Below are positions 10,526-19,945 of a stretch of DNA of 64,000 nt, piece after piece. The translations under genes were made by a program, and so were the position numbers. The notes below the pieces were generated by a model. That model did not search any database and was not told the DNA's origin. It was given only the letters and a program-made list of their open reading frames with translations. The DNA is taken from NCBI GenBank assembly GCA_015680685.1, contig MNCI01022125.1:817662-881661 (forward strand), in the 5' to 3' direction. Position 1 is the stretch's first letter; every line of letters starts with the position of its first letter. Source of the DNA: Gnetum montanum. Taxonomy: Eukaryota; Streptophyta; Gnetopsida; Gnetales; Gnetaceae.

Positions 10526-12484
10526 ATGGTCAATAGCACACCGAACAAGACAAAAATGTCTTCTTCTTCACACAAAAGCACTTCATCGCCTAGGACTCAC
10601 ACAAGAGATAGTCGGCGGCATAAGACACGTAACCAAGATCCGCCAGTGCCTCAACAATTCCAGGTGATATATACTGATTATGATGAGTATGTACCCAACT
10701 TTACTTTTATTCTCCATCAAGATGAACAAATGCATTGGAGAGACTTAGAGGGTAACATAGTGTTGCCTCCAGATCGAGCAGTCCCCAACATGTGTCTTCG
10801 TGCTCTAGCGCGAGTAGGCATGTCACAGTTATACGCAGAATACGTTGCATGCAATTACGACACAAGGGATTACCATCCCACAAAAGTGCAATGTCAAAGG
10901 GACTTGCGACAGGAGAGATACTATACATCGTTGAAGGGCAAAGGACCCCATAACGCTCCACCCGTCTTAAGCGAAGTTGAGGGTGGTGAACTAGTTTCAA
11001 CTGGTTCCCCACCAAATGATGTTCCCCCTCCTAATGATAGCCAGGAGGTGATGTATCAGAACCTCCACTCCATGATTCACAACCTTGGTTCCGATCCCCA
11101 TGAACATCAAGTGTTCAATGGGGGAACACAAACACATGATAAGGATGGGCACTCTGATCGTAATCATGATCGGGGTCGGGACCACCGAAGAGAAGGTAGG
11201 AAACATCGTCATGGTGATGGTCCTCCTTCTTCTTCACCTTCATCATCACATTCACCCTCTCCCTTAGTATCAGGATGCAGTCATAAGGAGCCTAACCATG
11301 AGGACAAAGGTAAACAGAGTGAGAAACCTTGACGAGAGAGTTGAGAAAGAGGACGAGGGCAATCTAAGGAATCAAGGCATGGAAGAAGGGAGGGTAGGGA
11401 ACCGCGTAGACATCATAGACGCTAAGAATAAAATGACCACGAAGAACCCCTACTCACAACCCAAAGCATGTTAGACATCACGGAGGCCATAAGAATTTCC
11501 ACAAGGCACTGAAAAGATAGTAGGATCAAGAGGTTAGACATGAATAACATCCCACGATTTGAGGGGGGATACAACGCTGATCCTCAAGACCATCTACAAG
11601 CATTCCATGATGCATGTGTCCTTCAGAACATAGAAAATGAGTGGAAAAAACTAAAGTTTTTCTAAGGACACTAGTAAAAAATGCAAAAAGCTAGTACCGG
11701 TCCTTAGAATTGGAATCCATGTGAAGGTGGAGTACGATGCTAGAACTGTTTAACGATAAGTATCAAACGTACTCTTGGGTGTCCAACCTACGAAAGAAAA
11801 TCCAAGGATGGAAGCAGAAAAGTCATGAACCCTTGGATGCTACCATTGACCATTATTATGCACTATTACATCGTTGCCTAGGCCATGGCTACTCGCAGCA
11901 CGATCAACTACGTCATCTCATAGATGGACTTAGGCATGAAACAAGGAGAACCCTTGGAATGTATGCCCAAGAAAGATTATCAGAGCTTAGGTTCCATCAG
12001 GTCCATAGATTGCTGGAGCAAGTAGCTAAGGAAGAAGGGGAGCTACGTAAGAGAGAAAGTGCAGAAGAGTACAACCATGATCCTTCCCTCTGAAAAAGGG
12101 GAGTGAGATTCTGTGAGGAGGAGGAAGAGTCACCACTTGAAAAGATGCTGCATAGGAAAACCTTGCTGCTGCAAAAATTAACAACAGAAGTGTCGGAAAA
12201 GGTAGACCAAATGTGGGACTCCCTAGATAGTAGATTTAAAATCGTTCTTAAAATTGTAGAGGAGTCTAAGGAGTGAATTAGTGACTATGATAAAAAAGAA
12301 AAAGAGGGACATGGACCATGCACGTAACAAAGGTAAGGGTAAAATGGCTATCACCAAAGAGGTTGTGGATTATGATACGGAAAATGACGGTGGATGTGAG
12401 ATATGCCAATACGATCATCCTAAGGGATGTTGCCCAGTAATCTCACATCTGCAAGAGTTTGTGGTATATGCACTTAACCCATGA
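10526..12484 (+). pseudogene. gag of element B
   Basis: An intact first block (10526-11332, 268 residues) begins with a Ser/Thr/Lys/Arg-rich segment, then an acidic-hydrophobic stretch with FQVIYTDYDEYVPNF, and ends in His/Asp-rich and Ser-rich low complexity. After a stop at 11330 the frame is damaged up to 11736, where EPLLTTQSMLDITEAIRIS and DPQDHLQAFHDAC can still be read. The second block (11737-12093) carries the rest of the gag core (MLELFNDKYQTY...LDATIDHYYALLHRC...LRHLIDGL). A third block (12281-12484) holds a basic run and a zinc-knuckle-like CEICQYDHPKGC (Cys39, Cys42, His46, Cys50 of that block). The start at 10526 follows the primer site by about 100 bases with no other good start. 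Gag would assemble particles and bind RNA. Confidence 0.82.
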
Positions 12485-12499
12485 CTTAACAAATGGCAA

Positions 12500-13080
12500 G
12501 CACCCTGACAGTTACCTTATCCTCAAGGTAACCCAAGGCAGTTCCACCAACCATTAACATATTATCCAAGTGGAACTCCACCACAACCTATTGAGTAACA
12601 CTAGTAGTGGAAATACCCATAGTCATGGGGGATGCCACCACCACGGCAACAATACCCTTACTGGCAACCGGATCTATACGACTACTACGTGCAGTAGCTA
12701 ATCTTTCCACGTGACTATGTTGGTCATGTCACACCACAACGTCACTACTAAGCTTGGGAGTATTATAGGACTCCTTCTCCTGGGAGAGACAACCCATAGG
12801 CATACCATCCTCCAAACCCATCCACAACTCTCACACCGATAGCTCTATTACCACCCACTCTAGCAATGCAAGGGGAACTCCCCACTCAATCGCAACAACA
12901 CAATGCTACGAGAACTGTGAACCTTCAACCCGTTGCTGGTTCTGACAACCATACAAAGAGAAGATCCTTCTTCAGAACCAACAGTCCAACCAAGCTCTCA
13001 CAACCACAAGTAGTTGAGGCTCTGAATGCTTCTCCATCAATTAAGGCTTCAGAGCTCCATTCAAATCAAAAATAGAGCTC
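12500..13080 (+). pseudogene. Pro/Gln/Tyr-rich linker between gag and protease of B
   Basis: Broken frames here encode a Pro-, Gln-, Tyr- and Trp-rich segment with a SWG motif around 12625 that recurs in elements A and C. A block at 12866-13075 contains NHTKRRSFFRTN, which aligns with the QKHPFF(R/K) block of A and C. It is gag C-terminal or linker sequence with no enzymatic motif. Confidence 0.55.
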
Positions 13081-13084
13081 AACG

Positions 13085-13683
13085 CACATGGTTATGTTAA
13101 CACATACCGTCACTGACTGGATTAAGGAGGGACACCTTCCCAAGAAATTCTCTGATATGGGAAGTCCTTTAATATATCTCCAAGTCACTGGGAATGAACC
13201 ATGTAAAGCTCTTTTGGACTCAGGTTTCGGAGTCAACTTAATATCACAAGAGATGTATAAAGCCTAGAATCTACGTCCACTAAAGAAGAGCAATATTCGC
13301 TTAGAGCTGGCTGATCAGTCCATCACTGTTCCCTTGGGATTAGTGGAGGACATCGTTACCACTATGTGTGGGTGGTCATACCTAGTTAATTTCCTAGTGA
13401 TACAAGTAAATAATGACAAAGGGGACTTCCCAATAATAATGGGAAGGGCATGGCTAAGTACCATAAACACACGCCTAGGAATCTGTGATCTTTCCCTAGA
13501 AATATCTAAGGAAAAAACTTTTGGGAAGATCGAGAAGAAGAAAGTTCCATGCATCACATATAGTGATACAGGGTGTGATTGTGTACAGAAATGTTCAACA
13601 TTGCCTATATGCAACCGGTGTGCCCAAGAAATTAACATACAAAAGTGCGTATATGTAGGAACCACACAACAAGAAGACACCTA
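13085..13683 (+). pseudogene. Retropepsin-like aspartic protease of element B
   Basis: The frame reads LQVTGNEPCKALLDSGFGVN, with the catalytic Asp-Ser-Gly at 13217-13225, followed by a conserved hydrophobic continuation. It ends with FPIIMGRAWLSTI, the equivalent of the (L/I)GR(P/A)(F/W)L motif near the end of gypsy proteases. The enzyme would cut the Gag-Pro polyprotein. A single in-frame stop (TAG at 13266) and the missing upstream continuity make it non-functional, but both hallmark motifs are intact. Elements A and C seem to lack this domain, so B is a distinct subfamily. Confidence 0.82.
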
Positions 13684-13687
13684 GTGG

Positions 13688-14023
13688 TTGATAGCTGATC
13701 AAGAGAGTAACTCACCAACGTGCATGGAACTAACTGGGGGAACAACTTGCGCTCATGACGAAAACATAAATACATTGGAGCAAGAACGTCACCAACTTCC
13801 AAACCTTAACCTAAAAACATCAATTGGGAGAAGTTGGGAACTCCTAAAAAATTCAAACAAATGCTCCGATAAGAGAATATTAGTCAATGTGCAACAGACC
13901 AAACCTTACTATGAATCTAGAATAGTCAATGCACATAACACATCAGAGATAGGACAACCTCACTCATTATTTCGGATCTCCCCTTTCCAACTCAGTCATG
14001 GGGGAGATGGCCACCTATGCTGA
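13688..14023 (+). CDS. Unrecognised 111-residue ORF after the protease of B
   Basis: This open frame follows the protease after a stop and a few bases. It is hydrophilic, with Asn, Glu, Thr and Ser in excess, and has no domain I recognise. It ends in SHGGDGHLC, whose DNA (AGTCATGGGGGAGATGG, from 13996) nearly repeats the purine tract in front of the 3' LTR. It may be the C-terminal tail of the Gag-Pro polyprotein, since RT should begin here in an autonomous relative. Confidence 0.4.
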   Translation: MIADQESNSPTCMELTGGTTCAHDENINTLEQERHQLPNLNLKTSIGRSWELLKNSNKCSDKRILVNVQQTKPYYESRIVNAHNTSEIGQPHSLFRISPFQLSHGGDGHLC

Positions 14024-14728
14024 TCAATCAAGGCCCTCAGTTCCTTTTTAAGTTTTTTTTTACATATTTTTGTTTTGCAACATCATTCATACTCTTTTAT
14101 TTATTTTTGTGTGTGTTTATTTATTTTGTTAAGTTTGTCACCTAATAAGTGCTCCTAAAGATGGTATGAACTATATTCCATTGATTGCTAATGTTTGGTT
14201 TTTACCTTTGAGTTATGATGTTGATACTAAGGTATAGTTCTCTTGATAGAATAGGCAATGAATCCACATCATCAATACATCCATGAATTTCTATGGTCTC
14301 TCTTGGCTTGGAACTGTATAGTCCCTTTCTTTCAATAATAAGAACTATCAACGAATTGGTGATTGGACATTTCTCAAACTAAGGAAGGACTCAAGGATTG
14401 AAAAGGGTGTGACTTCAAGGGGATGTGATGCATTTGTGCTGGTTATTCTCTTGGGTGCTTGGATGTTTTCTTCCTAAGTTTTCCTTACCATTTCAACACT
14501 GGTCTAATATCAAGAAGCTGAGCTAATAAAAATAATAAGTCTTTGCATGGTGTGGTTCTCATGCAGAAAAACAAAAAAACAAACAAACAAAATAGTGAGA
14601 ATTCAAAGCACACCCCTTAGACGAAATAATCATTTGGGCTATAAGCACTGGTTATGAAACTAAATAAACATATTCCCTCTAATTAAGGCCCTTTTTCTCA
14701 CTTCCTACTTTCTCCTTTTTTGTTTCCT

Positions 14729-14822
14729 TGGAATGGTGGTGACTTTTTGGTGGGAGCATTCTTGTTACCTCAAGNCTGGAATGGTGGTGACTTTTTGGTG
14801 GGAGCATTCTTGTTACCTCAAG
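14729..14822. repeat. Exact 46-bp duplication around a single N
   Basis: The 46 bases at 14729-14774 (TGGAATGGTGGTGACTTTTT...) recur without change at 14777-14822, separated by only 'nc' at 14775-14776. The two copies are identical in a region that is otherwise diverged, so an assembly join with an unmerged overlap is the simplest reading. Confidence 0.85.
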
Positions 14823-15912
14823 TGGATGGATTGGCCAAATGTATTAATGCGAAGTCGCTAAATGTGGATTGTTTGAGGCTGGATTTGGAATGAGATATAT
14901 TAAGTCACATTAACCATTAATCCACAAGGGGCTGTACACCACCTTGTTCTTGAGACTCCATTCCATTCTCTTCTTTCCATCCTTCTTTCTCCATTTTTCA
15001 CCTCATTGCCAATTGTATCAATAGTCCATATTTTGGTTGATGCATTGTTTTCTTTTTGGTAAATTCTTATGGTTAAGACTTTAACTCTTATTTCCAAATG
15101 ACATTTCTAGAGCCTAAAGACTCTTTGAATGTGGGATTGTTAGGGCATTAAGGGCATGAGCCTACTTTGGGGAGGACCCACTAGCATTCCTATTTGGTGC
15201 ATCAGTTAATTTCTTTCCCTCAAACATTCCTGCAATCAACATTTATTTTGTTCATTTCCATCTTTGGCATCCATTTCATCGATGTTGCCATTGTTTCTTT
15301 TTCTCCATCTTTCTTATTCCTTATCTTTTTCCATTCTATTGCTACCAGAGGTTTGCCCTAGGTCATGGGGGTCCTGGTCCAGTTTTTTCGATTCTCTTAA
15401 CCCCTACACCTTGGGTAGTCACCAGTGTTATATCTCCAAAATCCACATTAGCCATATCACAACTCAGCCAATGGACCTTACATTGAGGTAAGGTATCAAC
15501 TGCATTGTGATTCATTTACCCTTGCTAATATAAGACTGTGTTGTGTGTGCAGATGACAATCACACACTAATGGATTGGATTCGAAGGGAACATTTGGAAT
15601 GGATTGGTGCTAGAGCAGTTATGCAAGGAACAAGATCAATGGTGTAGTTATGGATGGACAACGAAAGCTCAATCTTGGCATTGGCGACAACAGACTTCTT
15701 CTATTCTCTCTCTCTCTTCTCTTCTCTCTCAGCTGCCAAATAAGGCTGGATGTCAAATGTGTATAGTGTTCACTCTTGTTGTCATGAACACTAATTTTTC
15801 CATGTATTGTAATGATGATCCATTCATATGTCACCCATTCACCATTAGTATCATTCAAGTTAATAATCCCATACCTTCCCAATATTTTGTAAGGAACTAG
15901 AGGATGAGTTTT

Positions 15913-15930
15913 TATTCAGTCATGGGGGTA
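15913..15930 (+). other. Polypurine-tract candidate of element B
   Basis: TCAGTCATGGGGGTA directly precedes the TGATGAG start of the 3' LTR. It is short, but it sits where second-strand priming should occur, and a near copy with a better purine run (CATGGGGGAGATGG) is at about 14000. Confidence 0.5.
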
Positions 15931-16696
15931 TGATGAGCTACGATATCATGGCCCGCCATAACATCTATAAATAAGAGGCAGCTTTCCCTTGTTCACACAT
16001 CTAGATTTAGACCCTTAGCCAAACTATAGCAGTTTTACCATTCTAGAGTTAGAATAATTTCCATGTGCCCGCAGTCGAAGTCTCAAAGTGAATGGATCTT
16101 TATTCGAGAAAATTGTACCTGAGCACATATTTGTGTACGACAATAAACATGAACTTTCTAATAAACCTTGCAGCATGTGGACTAAGCTAAATAAGATTTA
16201 ATTATTGTTAAATGTTTAAATTCTTTTCTAGGTAATTAAATCTCTCTCAACCCTTGACTCGCCTAGTTAAGTGCATTTAGTACGATCGCTTCAAGCACAT
16301 GTGTAACGCTTGGTAACCCAGTAATGAGTAGCGTTTGGTAATCCTAGCAGTGTTGCATTGGTTCAAACTGTGTGTAGCAAGTGGGAACGGATACTGGTGC
16401 TAGGACAATTAGAACTTAGTTAGTGAATAGTTAATATAAGTTAGTTATTTAGTTCTCTTCACCTTTCCCTATTAGCGTAAGGAAATTAAAAGATAAAAGA
16501 TATAAAAAATCATATAACTCAAGCTTACTTAACCATACAACCGTGACAATACAAGTAAGTTTGGGAAGACAGCGATTGATTAAACTTAAGTGTTGCATTA
16601 GGGCGCGTAAGCACTTAGTCCTTGGAGTTCGACCAGATCGCGCGTGAGACGCTCGTATTTGTATGGTTGAGTGTAGGGGTACCTTGTCACTCATCA
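15931..16696 (+). repeat. 3' LTR of element B
   Basis: The LTR starts TGATGAG and ends CTCATCA, a perfect 7-bp terminal inverted repeat. The TATA region CTATAAATAAGAGG is at 15965-15978. Differences from the 5' LTR are mostly transitions, many at CpG positions. The RT of host element H resumes at 16697. Confidence 0.92.
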
Positions 16697-17000
16697 CTAT
16701 CTACTATTATGTATTCATAGCCTAAGAAACCATTAAAAATAGATACAACTTACATCCTAACACTTTTATATGCATTTCATCAATCCTTAGAAGTGGATAC
16801 CTATCTTTAATTGAAGCTCTATTTAGATTCCTAAAATCAACACACAATCTTATATCTTCATTATTTTTCCTAACTTATACCAAATTAGTTATCCAAGCTA
16901 AATATTATATAGGATATATTATCTTGACAGCTAATAGCTTTTTAATCTCACCTTCCATTACTGGCTCAAAAATTAGATTAAATTTCCTTAATTTTTGGTT
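16697..17000 (-). pseudogene. Reverse transcriptase of element H, N-terminal half
   Basis: The minus strand reads EGEIKKLLAVKIIYPI, then LCVDFRNLNRASIKDRYPLL, matching fingers motifs of gypsy RT (EI.KLL..G.I.PI; LCVDFR.LN.A(S/T)IKD.YPLP). It ends in a frame-shifted NGFLGYEY in place of the DGFSGYNQ box with the first catalytic Asp, which reads Asn here. Element B interrupts a few residues later. Confidence 0.85.
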
Positions 17001-17389
17001 GATAAATTTACAACCTTCAACCAAGGGAATGTTATGAAATGCTAGGATTGAAAGTTATTAAATGATCATAAAACCATGCAAAATTTCTAAACTTTCTTTT
17101 AAAACCTATATCATTTGAAATTTTATCTATGACTTTAATCTTAACCCACCATTTAATTTTCCAGGAGTATCATCACATCCTAAATTTATTATTTCATATG
17201 TTTGATCTTTGGGATCTTGAATATAAGAACATTTAATCAACTACCTTTTAAATTATTCTTCAAACTACAATACTTTCTCTGGTATCATCTTTTGTTGAAA
17301 TTTCTTTTACACAAACTTAATTTTTAAATTCTCCTATATTTCTTAAGAATCAAATTATCTAACAATAATCAAAAACTGGAAGGTAGCTT

Positions 17390-17917
17390 ATATACTCAAA
17401 TTCAATCACTATTCCTTGTTTCTCAATCATTTTAAATAAACTTAAAGTTGAGGTAGCTACTTTAAATTCATCAACTATTCAATTTTCATCTCTAGGAATA
17501 TTTTCTTGGATTTGATCAAAGATAAGCTTTGAATCCCCTTTCAATTCTAATTTTTCAATCCTTTTATCAATAGTCATTTTAAGGCCTCTACACAAAAGCC
17601 TCATATTCAACTATGTTATTAGTATAGAGGAATTTTAGTTAAATGGCCTTTGATTCTATGTAGTTCTTTAAACTAATTAGAATAGCATTTATCCCTAATT
17701 TTTTGAAATTTCTAGCCCCATCAAAATACATTTTTAAAAATTGATCATTTTGATTATTGGAATGCATAATTTGTATTTCATGAATAGAGCTAACTCCTAC
17801 ATCAACTTGTTGTGATTCAATTATTTTGATTAAGCCATCAGTAGTTACATTCTTTACCATTAATGATTCAGTATATACATAGATTTGATTTAACTCACCT
17901 TTCCATGGTAGCCACAT
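17390..17917 (-). pseudogene. Archaeal-type RNase H module of element H, upstream of RT
   Basis: The minus strand reads MYFDGARNFKKLGINAILIS, then TNNIVEYEAFV, then GDSKLIFDQIQENIPRDEN. These correspond to the three acidic positions of RNase HI of the RVT_3 (PF13456) kind: Asp in FDGA, Glu in EYEA, Asp in GDS. One stop separates the first and second motifs. In plant Tat-type gypsy elements this second RNase H is normally found between RT-RNase H and integrase; here it lies between protease and RT. Upstream (about 17917-17800) the frame is open but unrecognised. Confidence 0.8.
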
Positions 17918-18119
17918 ACAAGAATAATTTATAGCTATATAACCAGAAGAATTTTTGCTCCATGTTCTACTTAATAGTCAGCTATATGCATTAGGAATAT
18001 TTAATACTTGTATTATTACTCTACTCTTTATCCTAAGATCTTAAGCTACTTGAAGTAACATGTTTGGTAATTGTCCTACTATCTTAATCCTACTTTTATC
18101 TACTTGAAAAAGTTTTTCT

Positions 18120-18310
18120 ATTTGATTATTTGGGCTTTAATCCTAGCTTTTTACAAATTGACAAAGGCATCAATGTTGAAGTAGCTTTTGAATCAACTAA
18201 ACAATTATGTAAATATTTACCTTTTAATTTGATGGTTAACAAAAAAGATAATGCATCTTTTTCAGCTATGACAGATGTCTTACTGATTAGTTTGTCATTA
18301 TTGTAAACAT
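18120..18310 (-). pseudogene. Retropepsin-like protease of element H
   Basis: The minus-strand frame reads FLLTIKLKGKYLHNCLVDSK, followed by ATSTLMPLSICKKLGLKP. This matches the gypsy protease core L(V/I)DSGA(T/S)....(P/S)..... The catalytic Asp and Ser are kept, but the third residue of the Asp-Ser-Gly triad reads Lys, so the enzyme would not work. It lies between the gag and the RNase H-like module. Confidence 0.75.
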
Positions 18311-18742
18311 AATTTGTTGCTATATTACTAAATTTTTTTCTATTTTTAATTTCTTCTAGAATTCTTTCTAAATAACCTTTTTTTTAAGTAGTTGATACAA
18401 ACTTATATTAGCCTTGACTATTTTCAAATATTCAATTATATGATACTTACCTTCTTCATAAAAGCCTATCTTTATAAACATCGTTAAAAAAAGGATCTTA
18501 ATGACTTCCTAACTTGTATTTTTTCTTTTAGCTTTTATTTTTCTTTAGATTCGAAAGTTGTTCTTTTTACATTAGGCTTAGGTATGATATTACGTGGTCT
18601 ACATGTAGTTATCTTTTCTTTAGCACTTCATAATTCGTATTTAAGCTCTTCATTATTATTGAAATCATCAATTACTATATAACATGATTCTAATTCATCA
18701 ATAAATTCATCTTTTAAAACCTTTCCAAATAATGCACTAAAT

Positions 18743-19680
18743 TTATCCATCAAGTTTAGTTTTAAATTCCAACAGATTTAAATTTGCTAAAATTTCCTTT
18801 TCTTTAGTTTCATCTATTTTAGCTTGAATATCAGATTTTCTATTTTGCTCATATTTCTTTTCATTCTTAAGGTTTGCCTTTGATATAGCCTTTTGTAGCT
18901 TAATAATTTTATTAGATATTTTCTTTAATAGCATATCTTTGTTGTGTTCCTTACATCATTGTTCACTTGAGTTATTTATTGAAGATAAATTTTTACGTGA
19001 AGTAAGATCCTACATAGAGATTAAACCTCTTTGTGATTCCTTAGTAATAGGTTGTGCGTTATCCAGAGTTAAGTTCAATTGTCTTTCTATATCTATGGTT
19101 TGAATATATAAATTAGCTAAATTATTGATATTAGGTATCCTTATTAGTCATATTGAGATTCTAGGATCTATAACATTTAAATAGGTATCTCTTAAGACCT
19201 TAGTACTTGGTCGATATTGGTTAAACAAGCCACATACTCTTTAAAACCTAATGTTGAATTCTTTAATTGATTCCTTAGTACCTTGTTTTATCTAAGATAG
19301 TACACTATAAAGATGATGTTGTTCAATTTAATTATCAAATTGAGCTATGAATAAGACTTTTGAATGTTTGCATGATCTTAATTTTGAATATTTGCATGAA
19401 CAAATGTTAATTCAAATAAATGCAAATATTCTTCTACTAAATAAGCTTCTCCAGTTATGTATTACTCTAGTAAATACTTATAAAAAGCTTTTGAAATTTC
19501 ATTATATGCATTAATTTGGAAATGTATATGGAGTTGAAATGAATTCACAAAAGGTGGATTAGCCATTATTTGAAAAATTTGAGTCCTCATAGATGACCTT
19601 ATTCTTGATCTACTCTTCTTTTTAAATGATAATCCTTTAATTAATGGTGATACTTTGGTTCATGTAGTTTTTACTTTGTA
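18743..19680 (-). pseudogene. gag of element H
   Basis: Around 19565 the minus strand opens with MANPPFVNSFQLHIHFQ. Near 19280-19130 it shows a retrotransposon-gag pattern, KQGTKESIKEFNIRF, then RPSTKVLRDTYLNVIDPRIS (compare Q...ESV.EFN.RF). A Lys/Glu-rich coiled-coil segment at 18743-18934 ends the readable part. Stops occur throughout. No zinc knuckle could be read. Confidence 0.6.
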
Positions 19681-19935
19681 ATGATGGAAAACTTTAGGTA
19701 CTAGAAACCAAAAAACTCCCATGAAATAGTTCAACCTCAAAATCCACAGGCCTAAAGGATCTAAAGTGCATTAGATGGTCTTGTAAATCACCTAAAAAGT
19801 TAACAATATATTATCAATTATGGGTAAATGAGATAAATAAGTGGTAGATGCATAAACAACAAATTTAGCATCAAATTTGCAAGTGAACCAAGCATTGACA
19901 ATAGAAAATAGAGAAGATATGGCCAAAAACACTAC
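19680..19935 (-). repeat. LTR/leader piece shared by H and H3 (inner part)
   Basis: This 250-bp block is clearly homologous to about 43985-44240, in the same orientation. Shared strings include ATAGTTCAACCTCAA, GTGGTAGAT and ACAATAGAAAATA. In both places it lies directly upstream of a minus-strand gypsy gag, so it should be the 5' LTR end and leader of that family. Confidence 0.65.
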
Positions 19936-19945
19936 AAATTTCTAA

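Larger units (their letters stand above)
14024..15930 (+). repeat. 3' noncoding domain of element B
   Basis: This 1.9-kb stretch occupies the place of RT, RNase H and integrase but contains only short unrelated frames. Parts are conserved with the other copies: the GTGTGACTTCAAGGGGATGT block near 14405, an A-rich (CAAA)n tract at 14573-14593, and CTTTGGGGAGGACCCACT at 15165-15182, which is identical to 63686-63703 in element C. Conservation of noncoding sequence between separate copies suggests a role such as packaging or RNA structure; the role itself is inferred. Confidence 0.75.
9656..16696 (+). mobile_element. Element B: LTR-gag-protease element without pol, nested in H
   Basis: Two LTRs in direct orientation (9656-10407 and 15931-16696) bound a 5.5-kb interior with a tRNA-Asp primer site, gag, a retropepsin-like domain and 1.9 kb of noncoding sequence. 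No RT, RNase H or integrase motif was found in any frame I read. The 3' flank is CTATC and the 5' flank is CTAT, which suggests a CTATC target duplication, with the last base and the first 14 bases of the 5' LTR lost. Removing the element restores the frame and the expected residue spacing of the RT of H. Elements of this design are described as TR-GAG or LARD types and rely on pol enzymes from others; that mobilisation is inference here. Confidence 0.87.

Noticed and set aside
10707-11267. Further open frames on both strands over the B gag (minus 10707-11015, minus 10997-11212, plus 11085-11267)
   Set aside because: They overlap the 268-residue gag block in other frames and carry only compositional bias of His/Ser-rich DNA.
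13315-13680. Minus-strand 121-residue ORF
   Set aside because: It lies fully opposite the retropepsin frame of element B, which has clear motifs; it is a shadow.
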